Shown here: in pieces, positions 25,597-58,788 of the stretch | How positions within the stretch are numbered: position 1 is the first letter of the stretch | How the letters are laid out: each line of letters starts with the position of its first letter | From: Undaria pinnatifida | Lineage: Eukaryota > Sar > Phaeophyceae > Laminariales > Alariaceae | Length of the DNA: 64,000 nt | Direction: 5' to 3' | Assembly (NCBI GenBank): GCA_012845835.1 | Contig: JABAKD010000001.1 | Coordinates: 8,514,832-8,578,831, forward strand | Translations under genes and position numbers: made by a program | Notes under the pieces: model-generated | What the model was told of the DNA's origin: nothing | The model's input: the letters and a program-made list of their open reading frames with translations, nothing else | Database searches by the model: none

Positions 25597-28559
25597 CTGC
25601 TGTTGCTGGAGCTGTTGTTGCTGCTGCTGTAGCAGGTGTTGCTGTTGCTGTTGCTGCTGTTGCTGGTGTTGCAGCTGCTGCTGGTGTTGCGGAAGCATGC
25701 CCACTGGGGGCGCTGGGTGCCCCTGTGGGATGGCCTGCGCGGAGTCGCGAGGGAGGTGATCCGGCGCGGCCTGCTTTGGCGGCATGGTAGCGGCGGCGAC
25801 GGTGGTCGCGGCAGGGGCGACGGCGGCAATAGTAATCCCTGCCAGAGCACCATTCTGGATAACGAAAAACAATAATGAAAATGCAAAAAAGAGGGCGTGT
25901 GCGGGGCAGGCGGTGGAAGGGGCGAGACCGGAGCGGGGGGGCGGGGGCGGGCAGGGGCGGGCGGGGGCGGGCGGGGGGGAGGTTAGGTGGAGAGGGGCAT
26001 ACTCGTAGTTAGGGTAGCGTTGGGATGATTGGCAGGGTTAGGGTAGGGTGGCAGGAAGGGCGGTCAGACGATGCACCGAACGTCGTCGCCCACGGACAAG
26101 ATTGTGCTATCTTGCGTGGCATACGGTGCAGGTATGTAGTTGAAGACAAAACATATACGATCAGGTGACGGCCAACTTGAGCAGGGAAAGGTACACATGG
26201 GCCTTTTCAGCCAATAAAAGGTACGAAAGGGCGAGGATAAATTAGAGAGAGGGCCATAAAGTATGTTTTCTTTTTCGCGTGCTATTTCGAGTACGATACT
26301 GCTATAATGCTGGTAAAGTAATACTATACCAGCACGAACTGCGCCCCTAAAAGGCTAAAAATGCGCACGTAGGTATGCCTTTCTTTGGCTAGTATATATC
26401 CAAATAGACACCGTCCGTGCGGATAGCTGCGGCTGCTACTGGCATTGGTTCAAGTTTTCTGCTTGAGTAAGCCTTTTTTCGGGTACAACTTCGACTACAG
26501 CAGTTGTGCCCCTCTGTATGGCTCAAAACGGAGGTATACCGTTTTGGGGCCACCGTTTTGGGGCTATTGCAAAATGTAACACCGTAATCGATAGCTGCTG
26601 CTGCTTGTTCTGTTTTTTGTCGCATGAGTCAATGTATGCTATTTGCATTGCACTGATATTTCCACCCATCTACATCCAGCACAACCAGTGTCCGTCTGAT
26701 GCCTCAGCTGCTCATAGAGCGAGACGGCCTTTGTGGTCACGAACTATGAGACGTATGTACATTGAAAATTCAACATGAATCAATACAAGCCGTGTATTTC
26801 GTTCCGTGGTATATACGAGACAAAGCAACAGGCACAAATAGGTGCCAGGAAAGACAGAGCAGTCGCATGAACCAGGGGCTGATATTAATAGTATTAATAG
26901 ACATAAGTCTCAAGTAGACATGCATCGCATCGCAGAAGTATACAAGTGAGTAAAACGTACCTGGTACAGCAGCAGTGTTGTATATGGTACCAGTACCTGG
27001 TACCAACTCCTAATACTATGCCAGGTACCAGGTACTTGGTGCAGCAGAGTAAAAGTCCAAGACCAAAAGTTCAAGTACCTCGTACGCCAGGAACGAGTAC
27101 ATCCGTATCGGCCCTCTGAAAAAGACCCGCCAGACTGGAGTTCCTATATGAGAGAGGGTATTCCTAAACTACGTTCAATAAAAGCTGTCGAATTTCTTAT
27201 TTCCCCGTGACGTGTAGATCACGACTGATTTTCTTATCGGTCTAGGCTGAGTTTTTTATGGGGCTCTTCTCTCTTGTAAGAGGGTCGGTGACGTATATAT
27301 CGCCGGTCGCGCCGGTGGCGTATCAAGTTATCCACGAGCCTGGTGTAGGTCAGTTTCGTGAGTTCGAATCCCCCCAAGTGCATACTCGTACAAATTCGTG
27401 GGGACATTTTCTTGCGCACAAATTGACTATTAATAGCGGAAAACGCGAGAGCGTGAGTTAGCAACACTCGATGAAAAATCGACGAGCAGTGAGATTGCTG
27501 AACCCTATGCGCGTTAAAAATTGAAGGCAAGTACCGGAGGGGGGAACGGACAACACCTGTGAACACGGCTTGTCCAGAAGCTGGAAAGTAAATGTGTGAA
27601 GAAAGAAAAAAACAAACAAACATGTTTTTAGTGGGACTATGTTTAGTGAGTGGGACTTGTGTCTCGCAGTACTGCTACGTAGAACGGAGATTCCCAGATT
27701 TCAAATTTGTAAAACCAAGTATAGTACAGCAGTGCTCGATTTCAAGCTTATCCCAAGGGGCACATTCGACGCAGGCGCGCGTGGACTATGCCGCCGACAA
27801 GAAAAAACAACATAGAGCTTGGATTGCGGCGCACCATATTATTGCACTCGCCTCAAGGATACTTACTGCCTTGCGTGCTTGCCGTGTGCGTCTCATGCAA
27901 ACGAGGCGCGCGGTTCGACATCGCGAAATCAAAATCGGGCGCGATCATCATCCGTCGAAGTAGATGTTTATGTTTCCCTCTGCCTCAAGATTTTCTCAAC
28001 GCAAGACGCTGGCAGAAACACAGACGCCGACTGCGACAGAAGGCCAGAGGCATGGCAGGGTCGAGCAAATCGCACGCACGGTTCTCGTCACTCGGCTCGT
28101 GCCAGACGAGGCGTCGCCGAGGCAACTCGCAAGGTTCAAAGTGGGGCATGCTTGCCTGGAATAGTGATGCGCTCGTACTGCTGCTGCGCCTGGTACCCAC
28201 AGCAGCGGTCGCGGCGCAATATTAGTACGGTGCCTTGCTAGATGAAAATACACGCACTAAAATGAGATCCCGAACTATTCTAGGATAGTTAGGTATTTTA
28301 CTATGTATTACAACGACACGGCAAGCGATTTTAACCGCACTAAAATGGGTGATCGCACTGAACTGCACCGCACTAAATAGGGACCACCACTGCTGTGCCT
28401 GTGTAATCGCAGCGCGTGTAACTGTGCTGTCTCTCTGCTGTCTGTGCGTTGAAAATCCCGGGGACGGTAAACTCGGGTCGTAAAAAGCCAAAAGGCACAA
28501 AAGGCAGGACTCACCGGAGCCTCAACCGGAGTAGTGCCGCCGGCTTGCGGCGCCGACAT
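6016..28559 (-). CDS. Large poly-Gln/Gly/Ala protein with AT-hook-like motif, 11 exons
   Basis: The family is not recognised; a nuclear or chromatin role is inferred from composition only. Exons on the minus strand, 5' to 3': 28559-28515, 25854-24269, 17532-17410, 16183-16042, 15095-14808, 11523-11266, 10864-10709, 10059-9499, 9086-8112, 7513-7370, 6744-6016. These total 5,007 nt, or 1,668 residues plus TGA, with every junction in phase and most donors GTGAGT-like. Features in order: poly-Gln about residues 70-165; Ala- then Gly-rich to about 540; GRPRK (AT-hook core) near 695; a five-lysine cluster formed across the exon 5/6 junction near 728-732, suiting a nuclear signal; two LSMDE motifs in exon 8; Gly/Tyr/Phe/His-rich exon 9; poly-Gln about 1484-1626. 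Weak points are the exon 9 donor, which lies in a G-run and was chosen for phase, and the very long introns 1 and 2. It might be two genes. Confidence 0.72.
6144..6580 (-). repeat. CAG tract and AQQQQ minisatellite in the last exon
   Basis: A coding CAG/CAA tract in the terminal exon of the minus-strand gene. Its middle (about 6340-6480) is a 15-bp minisatellite in which GCC or a similar codon follows every four Gln codons, repeated about ten times. Mixed CAG and CAA codons argue for some selection on the protein. The length is probably polymorphic. Confidence 0.85.
7366..7513 (-). CDS. Exon 10 of the poly-Gln gene
   Basis: This exon has the most protein-like composition in the gene: it starts AQLDWQRKMAANDE and ends QTDAMLVDQ. 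The acceptor is TATTTAG and the donor CAA|GTGGGT. It encodes 48 codons, phase 0 at both ends, matching the neighbouring exons. Confidence 0.65.
10440..10706 (-). repeat. A/C-rich intron with CCAAT pentamers
   Basis: The intron of the minus-strand gene after exon 7 is almost entirely AACC/AAACC-type sequence on the plus strand, which is GT-rich on the transcribed strand. It includes six tandem CCAAT pentamers near 10578-10608. No gene is seen in it. Confidence 0.6.
10868..11060. repeat. G-rich intron block with quadruplex potential
   Basis: Plus-strand runs of GGGG separated by one to four bases fill the intron between exons 6 and 7. As the gene is on the minus strand, the transcript is C-rich here and works as a long polypyrimidine tract leading to the exon 7 acceptor at 10865. 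The plus strand could form G-quadruplexes. Confidence 0.6.
11812..12245. repeat. CTGGAAACCCG tandem repeat
   Basis: Four to five imperfect units of about 85-100 bp, each with CTGGAAACCCG, TTTTGGGGACAAAT, AGGGAGGGGTTT and CTCTAAAGGGCTTAACGC. Single copies recur at 14345-14430, 19269-19440, 50580-50660 and 63518-63600. The last two lie inside MITE-A elements, so this looks like an amplified internal segment of a MITE. Confidence 0.7.
12475..14085. repeat. About 92-bp minisatellite, about 18 units
   Basis: Degenerate direct repeats with a period near 92 bp carry GCGGTCAGTCAAGAGGTCAA, CCGCGGTCTCCA, GCGCGTCAAGACCTCTTT and TAGTG. Single units lie outside the block at 11745-11790 and 14738-14780. 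The array sits in the intron between exons 5 and 6 of the poly-Gln gene. All units are repeats; no unique spacers separate them. Confidence 0.85.
14468..14680 (+). mobile_element. MITE-C copy 1
   Basis: About 210 bp dominated by CGGGTCGGGTC-like motifs. The outer ends are inverted: AGGGCTTTTCA at the left, and a decayed complement at the right. Other copies lie at 46979-47200, 47967-48156, 52758-53024 and 56331-56546. It is non-coding. Confidence 0.6.
15115..15325 (+). repeat. Dispersed repeat F, copy 2
   Basis: A well-preserved copy of the roughly 190-bp repeat described at 3097-3290. It starts just upstream (minus sense) of exon 5 of the poly-Gln gene, with its G/T-rich end about 20 bp from that acceptor. 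An inverted copy at 15805-16015 lies in the same intron, so the pair can form a long hairpin in the transcript. Confidence 0.75.
15805..16015 (-). repeat. Dispersed repeat F, copy 3 (inverted)
   Basis: Inverted copy of the same repeat, reading from GAGCTGCACCC near 15815 back to the G-run end near 16015. It stops about 25 bp short of the exon 4 donor. With copy 2 it nearly fills this intron of the poly-Gln gene. Confidence 0.75.
16230..17285. repeat. GGTCGGTAGGTCGG-type low-complexity array
   Basis: More than 1 kb built from GGTCGGTC, GTCGGTAG and ACGTCGGTA words without a fixed period. On the minus strand it reads as Thr-Asp/Pro-Thr open frames (LPTDVLTDL and similar), which are simple-sequence artefacts. 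It lies in the intron between exons 3 and 4 of the poly-Gln gene. Confidence 0.8.
18006..18323 (+). mobile_element. MITE-D copy 1
   Basis: About 320 bp with inverted ends around CTGTGAGTC and GACTCACAG, and sub-terminal GACTTTAGTCAC / GACTAAAGTCAC palindromic pieces. An inverted copy starts 213 bp away (18536-18868), and a diverged copy lies at 29803-30222. It has no coding capacity. Confidence 0.7.
18536..18868 (-). mobile_element. MITE-D copy 2 (inverted)
   Basis: Inverted relative to copy 1. It starts AGAGCTGTAGTCGGC, contains GCCGACTTGCCGACTTAAGTC and ends GACCACTCACAGCTCT. The pair could fold into a hairpin with 300-bp arms in the intron-2 RNA of the poly-Gln gene. Confidence 0.7.
19556..20500. 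repeat. About 115-bp spaced repeat, five units
   Basis: Units near 19558, 19912, 20030, 20150 and 20428 share ACAACCC, TACCTTCCGGG, AAAAGCTTGGC and ATCTACAAACTG, then TCTCGCCA and CGGCGACTTA. Unit spacing is about 115-120 bp in the middle of the block and wider at the ends. It is non-coding and intronic to the poly-Gln gene. Confidence 0.7.
20317..20376 (+). repeat. Dispersed repeat G, copy 1
   Basis: About 60 bp: TGTATCAAGTAGCTTGCAAAG, GATGAGTATCG, TTTATCGAACTCAGCTGACG. This is the only copy outside the 38-57 kb stretch. See 38127-38207, where the same repeat precedes a working splice acceptor. Confidence 0.7.
20880..20946. repeat. (TAACG)13 pentanucleotide
   Basis: Thirteen perfect or near-perfect AACGT pentamers. 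The unit resembles the CTAACG hexamer array at 4966-5530 with one base missing. Confidence 0.9.
21040..21700. repeat. Two tandem repeat blocks around MITE-F
   Basis: A 48-50 bp unit with CAGCGTCGGTATGTGCCC is duplicated at 21073-21130. A unit of about 130 bp with CAACCGGCACTA, ACTTGGTTCCCTC, CTCTCTCGACACTG and GGAGGTGCATCGCGATCAC is duplicated at 21449-21560 and 21579-21690. Between them lies a MITE-F element (21195-21371). Confidence 0.7.
21195..21371 (+). mobile_element. MITE-F copy 2, intact inverted ends
   Basis: Begins GTGGGTACCCCGATTTAAGAG and ends CTCTTGAATCGGGGTACCCA, the near-perfect reverse complement. It is 177 bp with no open frame of note. Its internal sequence matches 556-714. 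Confidence 0.65.
21698..22260. repeat. CGTCCTCCTATTGGCCGAGGG spaced repeats
   Basis: Three copies (about 21725, 21990 and 22170) of a block of about 80-90 bp with GCGAGNCGTCCTCCTATTGGC, then GGAAGGAGGGAAGG and ACCGATC. Between them are ATGATTGGGCAGACCTACA words. Intronic to the poly-Gln gene. Confidence 0.65.
23400..23800. repeat. GACGGTTACA degenerate array
   Basis: Many copies of GACGGTTACA/GACGGTTACG mixed with CATCATCGACGG and AAAACAAGGTGGTTCCCC. The period is irregular, near 60 bp. It overlaps open frames, but these follow the repeat and are not genes. Confidence 0.6.
24269..25854 (-). CDS. Exon 2 of the poly-Gln gene
   Basis: A single open exon of 1,586 nt bounded by the acceptor TATCCAG at 25855 and the donor CCCCC|GTGAGT at 24268. 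It opens NGALAGITIAAVAPAATT, has poly-Gln from about 25690 down to 25430, then Ala-rich and Gly/Val-rich segments, and ends PPQKPLPPP. Phase 0 in and phase 2 out fit exons 1 and 3. Mixed CAG/CAA codons and Gly coded by GGT/GGC/GGG suggest protein-level constraint. Confidence 0.75.
26030..27303. other. Intron 1 of the poly-Gln gene, no other gene
   Basis: AT-richer sequence with no supportable gene. There are a few TTAGGGTAGGG words near 26025-26055, and GGTACCTGGTAC-type palindromic words at 26960-27040 (ACCTGGTAC, GTACCAGGTACT). Confidence 0.5.
27304..27622 (+). mobile_element. tRNA-derived SINE, copy 1
   Basis: About 320 bp with a partner copy at 53855-54170 in the opposite orientation. 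The head carries an RNA polymerase III A-box-like TGGCGTATCAAG and a B-box-like GAGTTCGAATCCCC about 45 bp later. The body includes GTTAGCAACACTCGATGAAAAATCGACGA and the tail is A-rich (GAAAGAAAAAAACAAACAAA). This layout is typical of tRNA-derived SINEs. I could not fold a full cloverleaf. Confidence 0.72.
27623..28514. other. Intron 1 of the poly-Gln gene, SINE-to-exon 1 part
   Basis: Holds a GC-rich block (27775-28190) open on several frames with no clear splice signals, and a TTTAGTGCGG repeat copy at 28300-28385. No gene is supported. Confidence 0.45.
28515..28559 (-). CDS. Exon 1 (start) of the poly-Gln gene
   Basis: A 15-codon first exon, MSAPQAGGTTPVEAP, followed by the donor GTGAGT. 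Phase 0 matches exon 2. The start is chosen because it is the first ATG with a strong donor upstream of the exon 2 acceptor, and because it faces the malic enzyme gene across a short intergenic region. Confidence 0.6.
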
Positions 28560-29286
28560 GTCGGCGTTAAGTTATCGTCTTCGGCCCCTGTTCTCTCTCG
28601 CTCCCTCCTCTCGTGTTTGATTTTGCTCTCGCGAGCAAGTGAGCAAGCCGACGAGCTCTGTGTATCCACGGTGCTCCTCCTATAATTTCTCCAAGCAACC
28701 TACCCTCCACGGGGCAGGCAGGATGTGTCTTCCCCCGAGTCTGTCCCCCAAAACGTCTCAAGCGAAACAGCGGACCGCGCCGGCTTGCGCCGCCGAAGAC
28801 CACGAGCTTCGGCCGATCACGGCTCGAGGATACACGACAAACGTGAGCGCTGCTACTCCGTGTCGAGTCGCGCGGTAACTGTAAGAGGGGAAACGCCAAA
28901 GAAACGCTCGGGCTTGGCGGGGGAGGAGGCGATGCATACACCGTTACCGGCTATATAAAATCCCACGATTGGTCGGCTCCGAATTTAGTTGTTTACTGAA
29001 TTAATGATTCCGACTTTGCAATTCAACCGAAGTTATGCAATTCGGTATAACCACCGCACCGAATCAGTCAACTCTACGTCTCACAGGCAGGTAGGTCAAG
29101 GAGGAATTTGATTTAGAATTTACAAGTGCTTTGAGTTTGCACAGGCCAGTACGCGTACTCGTAGCTGTAGCGCGAGTGTGCCAGTGCCAGAGTGGAGGCG
29201 TGGGGCAAGCAGCAGCTAACGCTCGGGGCTGGTTTCTCTGAGGGTGGTGCAGAAACTTGTTCTGCCTTGGCGACGGTGGTGCAGAC
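28560..29286. promoter_or_regulatory. Shared divergent promoter region
   Basis: 727 bp separate the start codons of the poly-Gln gene (minus) and the malic enzyme gene (plus). Both 5' untranslated regions and core promoters should lie here, assuming neither gene has a further upstream non-coding exon. Confidence 0.55.
28952..28960 (+). promoter_or_regulatory. TATA box candidate, TATATAAAA
   Basis: A good TATA match in plus orientation within the divergent intergenic region. It would place transcription start near 28985 and give malic enzyme a leader of about 300 nt. The reverse complement is also TATA-like, so it could serve the minus gene. Confidence 0.35.
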
Positions 29287-55268
<25,982 letters not shown>

Positions 55269-55414
55269 CACAAGCAGCTTGCGTTGGTGTTCCTCTACCG
55301 AGTCGCTTTCCCGCTTTTCCTTTCTCTCAATCGGATTGGTGGTGGCGGTGGATGTACAGAATTGCCGCCATGCAGTCGCATCCGTGTTGGCGCTAGCTTT
55401 TTCGGGAAAGCGGG

Positions 55415-55605
55415 GGGCGGAGGGGGAGGGGGGTATTCGTTTCATGCATGGCCGCAATCGTAAGACCATAGGCCCTCGCATGCGGGACGGAGCACGTCGG
55501 GTTTCCACCGACCAGGCAGATATCGCGCTCACCAAGCGCGAACCGCAGTGAAGTATTCGGCGAGTCGCATGAGGCGTGAGCTGCATCCTACAAAGAACCA
55601 CTTCT
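55415..55605 (+). repeat. Dispersed repeat F, copy after malic enzyme
   Basis: Full-length copy starting in a G-run (GGGGGAGGGGGG) and ending GAGCTGCATCCTAC. It begins about 150 bp after the malic enzyme stop codon and may overlap the 3' untranslated region. Confidence 0.75.
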
Positions 55606-57300
55606 GAGGCGGAGAGAGAGAGGGGGTCGTTTTAGCTGCAGAGAGACGGTGGCGCCGGTAACAGGTGGCAAAAACTAAGCGCGTATTATTTTGTGCTTGT
55701 GCGTTTCTTCCAGAGAGGTACGATTAGCACGTCATAACAGTAGGAGCTTGGCCAAGGAATGGCAAGAAGCTTAACCCCTCTGCGGTTAGCGAGCCTAGCC
55801 ATGGGAGCTTGGCCGCGAGTGGTGGGAGTGCTGATGAGTTTCGAACTTTATATAACTTGTAGATGCGTTCTCGTACACTACGCCTTTTGGGATCTTGGCC
55901 ACGAATGGTGGAGTGGGTGATGATTTTCGAATTTATATATAAGTTGTAGATGTGTCCTCGTACAAAAACCCTTTTGGACACTTCAGAAGGAAAAATTGAT
56001 GTAAAAAAAGTGACGATGGCAGCATTGACCCTTTATTGCTAAGGGCATGATAGGTTTGGTGTTCAAACTATAGTCTAATGTAAGAGAGTCGTACACGTGA
56101 CACGAATGCAGCATTAGCTTGCTCGTATCATTGCCCGTTGGGTTTTTCGAAGCCGGTGGGAGATACCAAACGCATTACCACTGTGTCCGGAATTGCCAGG
56201 TCTTTGTTTTGGTCGTTATGTCGGGTACCCTAGATAAATAGCCCAACGCCTGTCGGTTTATACCGATTCGTGGGACAGACAGTGCTTCTCGTCGGGCGTA
56301 AACCCGTTTGCGGACTTAGACGCAAAAAAACAGGGCTTTTCACGGATCACCATAACCCGTCCCGCGGGTCGGGTCAGGTGGTTTTTAAATTACGGCAGGT
56401 CGAGTCAGGTCGGGTCAGGAGGAGTTCCGAAATGTCACGGGTCGGGTCAAATCGTGTCAGGAGGTGTTTTACTATCATCCGTCGGGACGGGTCACCCTGA
56501 CCAGACCCGACCCGCTAGGAGTGACTTGACCCGTGAAAAGCCTTGGAAAAAAAAACTAGACTAAAGTTGCGATCATAACATCGGCCAGAAGGCGGAACGC
56601 AAGCTGCTAGGTTATGGGGTGGTGCTTTTTTGGGTTGGAATCCAACGCAAAGAGCTGTGCGAAACGACGAGCGTAACATTTGCTGTTGTACCGTATGCTG
56701 CACCTTTGAACTACGGTAATACCGCGCTTGCTTCCCGTTTATTTAATCACGTGTGTGTGGTTACCGAAAAGGGCGTATCCCAGCGCCGGCCGGTTTTGTA
56801 CCGGCTCGTGGAACAGGCCGCGCTTATCGTGGCGCTTAAAACTTGTTTGCTTACAGTTACAACTGCACCCACCCACGTTTTGGAGGGAAAGCCAGATGGG
56901 AATCACAGCCTTGGATTTTTTTATTTTTTTCTTCATAAAATTGCTCTGAACATGTCAGCTGTGAGTTCGATAAAGTTAGGATCGATACTCATCTTCGCAA
57001 GCTGCGTGATGCACCGAATGCACCGACTGTTTCGTTTTTTACAGATGTATAATGCTTAGACTACCGATGACTCCTATGGGTGGTGCCAGGGTAAACATCA
57101 AGAGCTAAATGTTAGCAGTAGTAATAACAATGGCAGCTACTATACTACTATCAATATACGTGCTTCAATCCCAAGGTAGCAAGTTGATACGATTCGTCAG
57201 TGTTAATAGCAGTATATTTACATACATATACATACAGCAGTAAAACATTATCAAATGGTAATGACAGTTTTTTTTTAGAATTACGCGCGAATGAGACTTC
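55606..57300. other. Intergenic sequence after malic enzyme
   Basis: No gene is supported. It contains a tandem pair with CTTGGCCRCGARTGGTGG and TATATAACTTGTAGATG (55805-55865 and 55890-55955), MITE-C copy 5 (56331-56546) and an inverted repeat G copy (56945-57015). Confidence 0.5.
56331..56546 (+). mobile_element. MITE-C copy 5, best ends
   Basis: CAGGGCTTTTCACGGATCA at the left and TGACCCGTGAAAAGCCTTGG at the right are inverted. The interior is GGGTCGGGTCA-rich. Confidence 0.7.
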
Positions 57301-57367
57301 CTAAATTTACACGACGCCCAAACCAATGGCAACCCCTAACCCCTTTAGAGATAAATGGCTGAAGACA

Positions 57368-57929
57368 GACGCGTGCTACGATAGATTGAGCTATTATTCG
57401 CACTTTTTGGTCTTTTGCTTTTCTGGGCCCCCTCAATTGAGTAGAAACCCCACCCAAGCAAAAAAAACAATTTTGGGAAAAAACAACAGTGCTACCCCAA
57501 TGAATACTCCCGTGGCGAAAGCGCACGACGAAAGAGTCGTTCTACGGTATAGCCCCCCCAACAACTGTTTAACGAAATCGCCGGTTTTGAAACCAGCTCC
57601 CGGGTGTATCTCTGAAATACTGTTGTGCCCGTTGCCACCTCGACCTCATCATTCGACAGTCGAGTTTTGCAAACAGGAACATACACGTGAAGATAGTTTT
57701 TTCATAGAATCCTTTGTCGTGTGGAGCAGCCATGAAACGTTTGTTAAAGAAAACCGCTGTTTTTTTTGGGGGGGCTATCGTGGTAAGAATCAGTCGAAAA
57801 ATATTTTTTGAACAAAATAATGAAATTCCGACTCTTTGGGGTTAAGGGAGCCCCGTCAGGTAGAAGAGCGCAGATAGCCAAGAAAAAAAGCCCTGGCTAC
57901 CTTTGCTTTTACCGTATGGCATGCGTCTG
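57368..57929 (+). mobile_element. MITE-A copy 6 with a nested MITE-B
   Basis: Outer ends are GACGCGTGCTACGATAGATTG and TACCGTATGGCATGCGTC. Inside, 57534-57792 is a MITE-B element with its own inverted ends (GAGTCGTTCTACGGTATAGCCC and GGGGCTATCGTGG). The nesting dates this MITE-B insertion after the MITE-A copy. Confidence 0.65.
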
Positions 57930-57978
57930 ACAGCTGTAGTGTTCCTTGACCCAGAATCGTCGGAATGTCATTCGGCTT

Positions 57979-58256
57979 CGAGTCGTTCTAAGGTACCCCC
58001 CCCGCCGTCAACTTTTCTTTATAACGAAATCGCCGGTTTTGAAACGAGCTCCCGCCCGGGCCGTGTCTCCTGAAATACGGCGCCCCTTGCGACACACCGA
58101 CGACGCCATCGTTCGATAGTCCATCGCAAAACAAATACTTGAAACATGTTTTTTTCATAACATCCTTCCTCGTGTCGAGCAGCGCCATGAAACGTTCGTT
58201 AAAGGAGATCGCTGCTTTTTGTTGGAGAGGGCGGGGAGGGCTATCGTGGAATCAAT
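57979..58256 (+). mobile_element. MITE-B copy 2
   Basis: About 278 bp, GAGTCGTTCTAAGGTACCCCCC to GGAGGGCTATCGTGGAATCA. Interior AAATCGCCGGTTTTGAAACGAGCTCCCG and CAGCGCCATGAAACGTTCGTTAAAG is common to the family. Confidence 0.72.
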
Positions 58257-58377
58257 CGCTCCTAATTTACACGGCGCCAACACCAATGGAAACCCCTATA
58301 ACTCCTTTCGATATGGCTGCTTAAAAACGCGAGCTATACGATAGAGCTAACACTTTTTTGGACATTTTTTTTTTCTG

Positions 58378-58635
58378 GGAGTCATTCCACGGTGGTAGGC
58401 CCCCCAACATTTATTTTAACCAACATCGCCGGTTTCGAAACCAGCTCCCGGCCGTACCTCCTGAAATACGGTGCCTCTTGCCACCCCGACGTCATTGTTT
58501 GATGGTCCTTTCTTTGCAAACATGAAAATGCACGGAGACGTCTTTTAAGGAGCACCCTTCTTTGTGTCGAGCAGGCATAAAACGTTCGTTAAAGAAATCG
58601 CTGGTTTCGGGGGGGGGGGCTATCGTAGAATCAGT
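58378..58635 (+). mobile_element. MITE-B copy 3
   Basis: GAGTCATTCCACGGTGGTAGG to GGGGGCTATCGTAGAATCA, with the same interior. A MITE-A-like left end (AACGCGAGCTATACGATAG, 58326) lies just outside, which suggests another nested pair whose right end is lost. Confidence 0.7.
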
Positions 58636-58788
58636 CCTGGCTTGAACGGCGCTCCTCAACCCAAAGTCGTCGGAATCAGTGCCATTCTTGTTTTTCGATA
58701 TTTACAGTTTTTTTTTTTTATACACTAGGCCATGGGTTTGTCCATCGGATTGCGCTTTTAAGTTTATCCTGCATCAGTTTGTGGGTGA

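Noticed and set aside
24133-25790. Plus-strand frames rich in Ala, Thr, Cys and Leu
   Set aside because: Shadows of exon 2 of the minus-strand gene.
27335-27400. A functional tRNA gene
   Set aside because: A-box and B-box are present, but acceptor and anticodon stems do not pair, and the sequence is part of a repeat of about 320 bp.
27592-27963. 123-codon plus-strand frame
   Set aside because: Its first part lies in the SINE tail, and no splice or homology evidence supports the rest.
28729-28842. Another alternative first exon ending TACACGACAAAC|GTGAGC
   Set aside because: In phase but upstream of the TATA candidate and overlapping the likely leader of the minus-strand gene.
29004-29090. 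Alternative malic enzyme first exon (ATG just after the TATA box, donor CAG|GTAGGT, phase 0)
   Set aside because: It also fits by phase, but the exon at 29287-29445 gives a better transit peptide and longer coding stretch. Kept only as an alternative.
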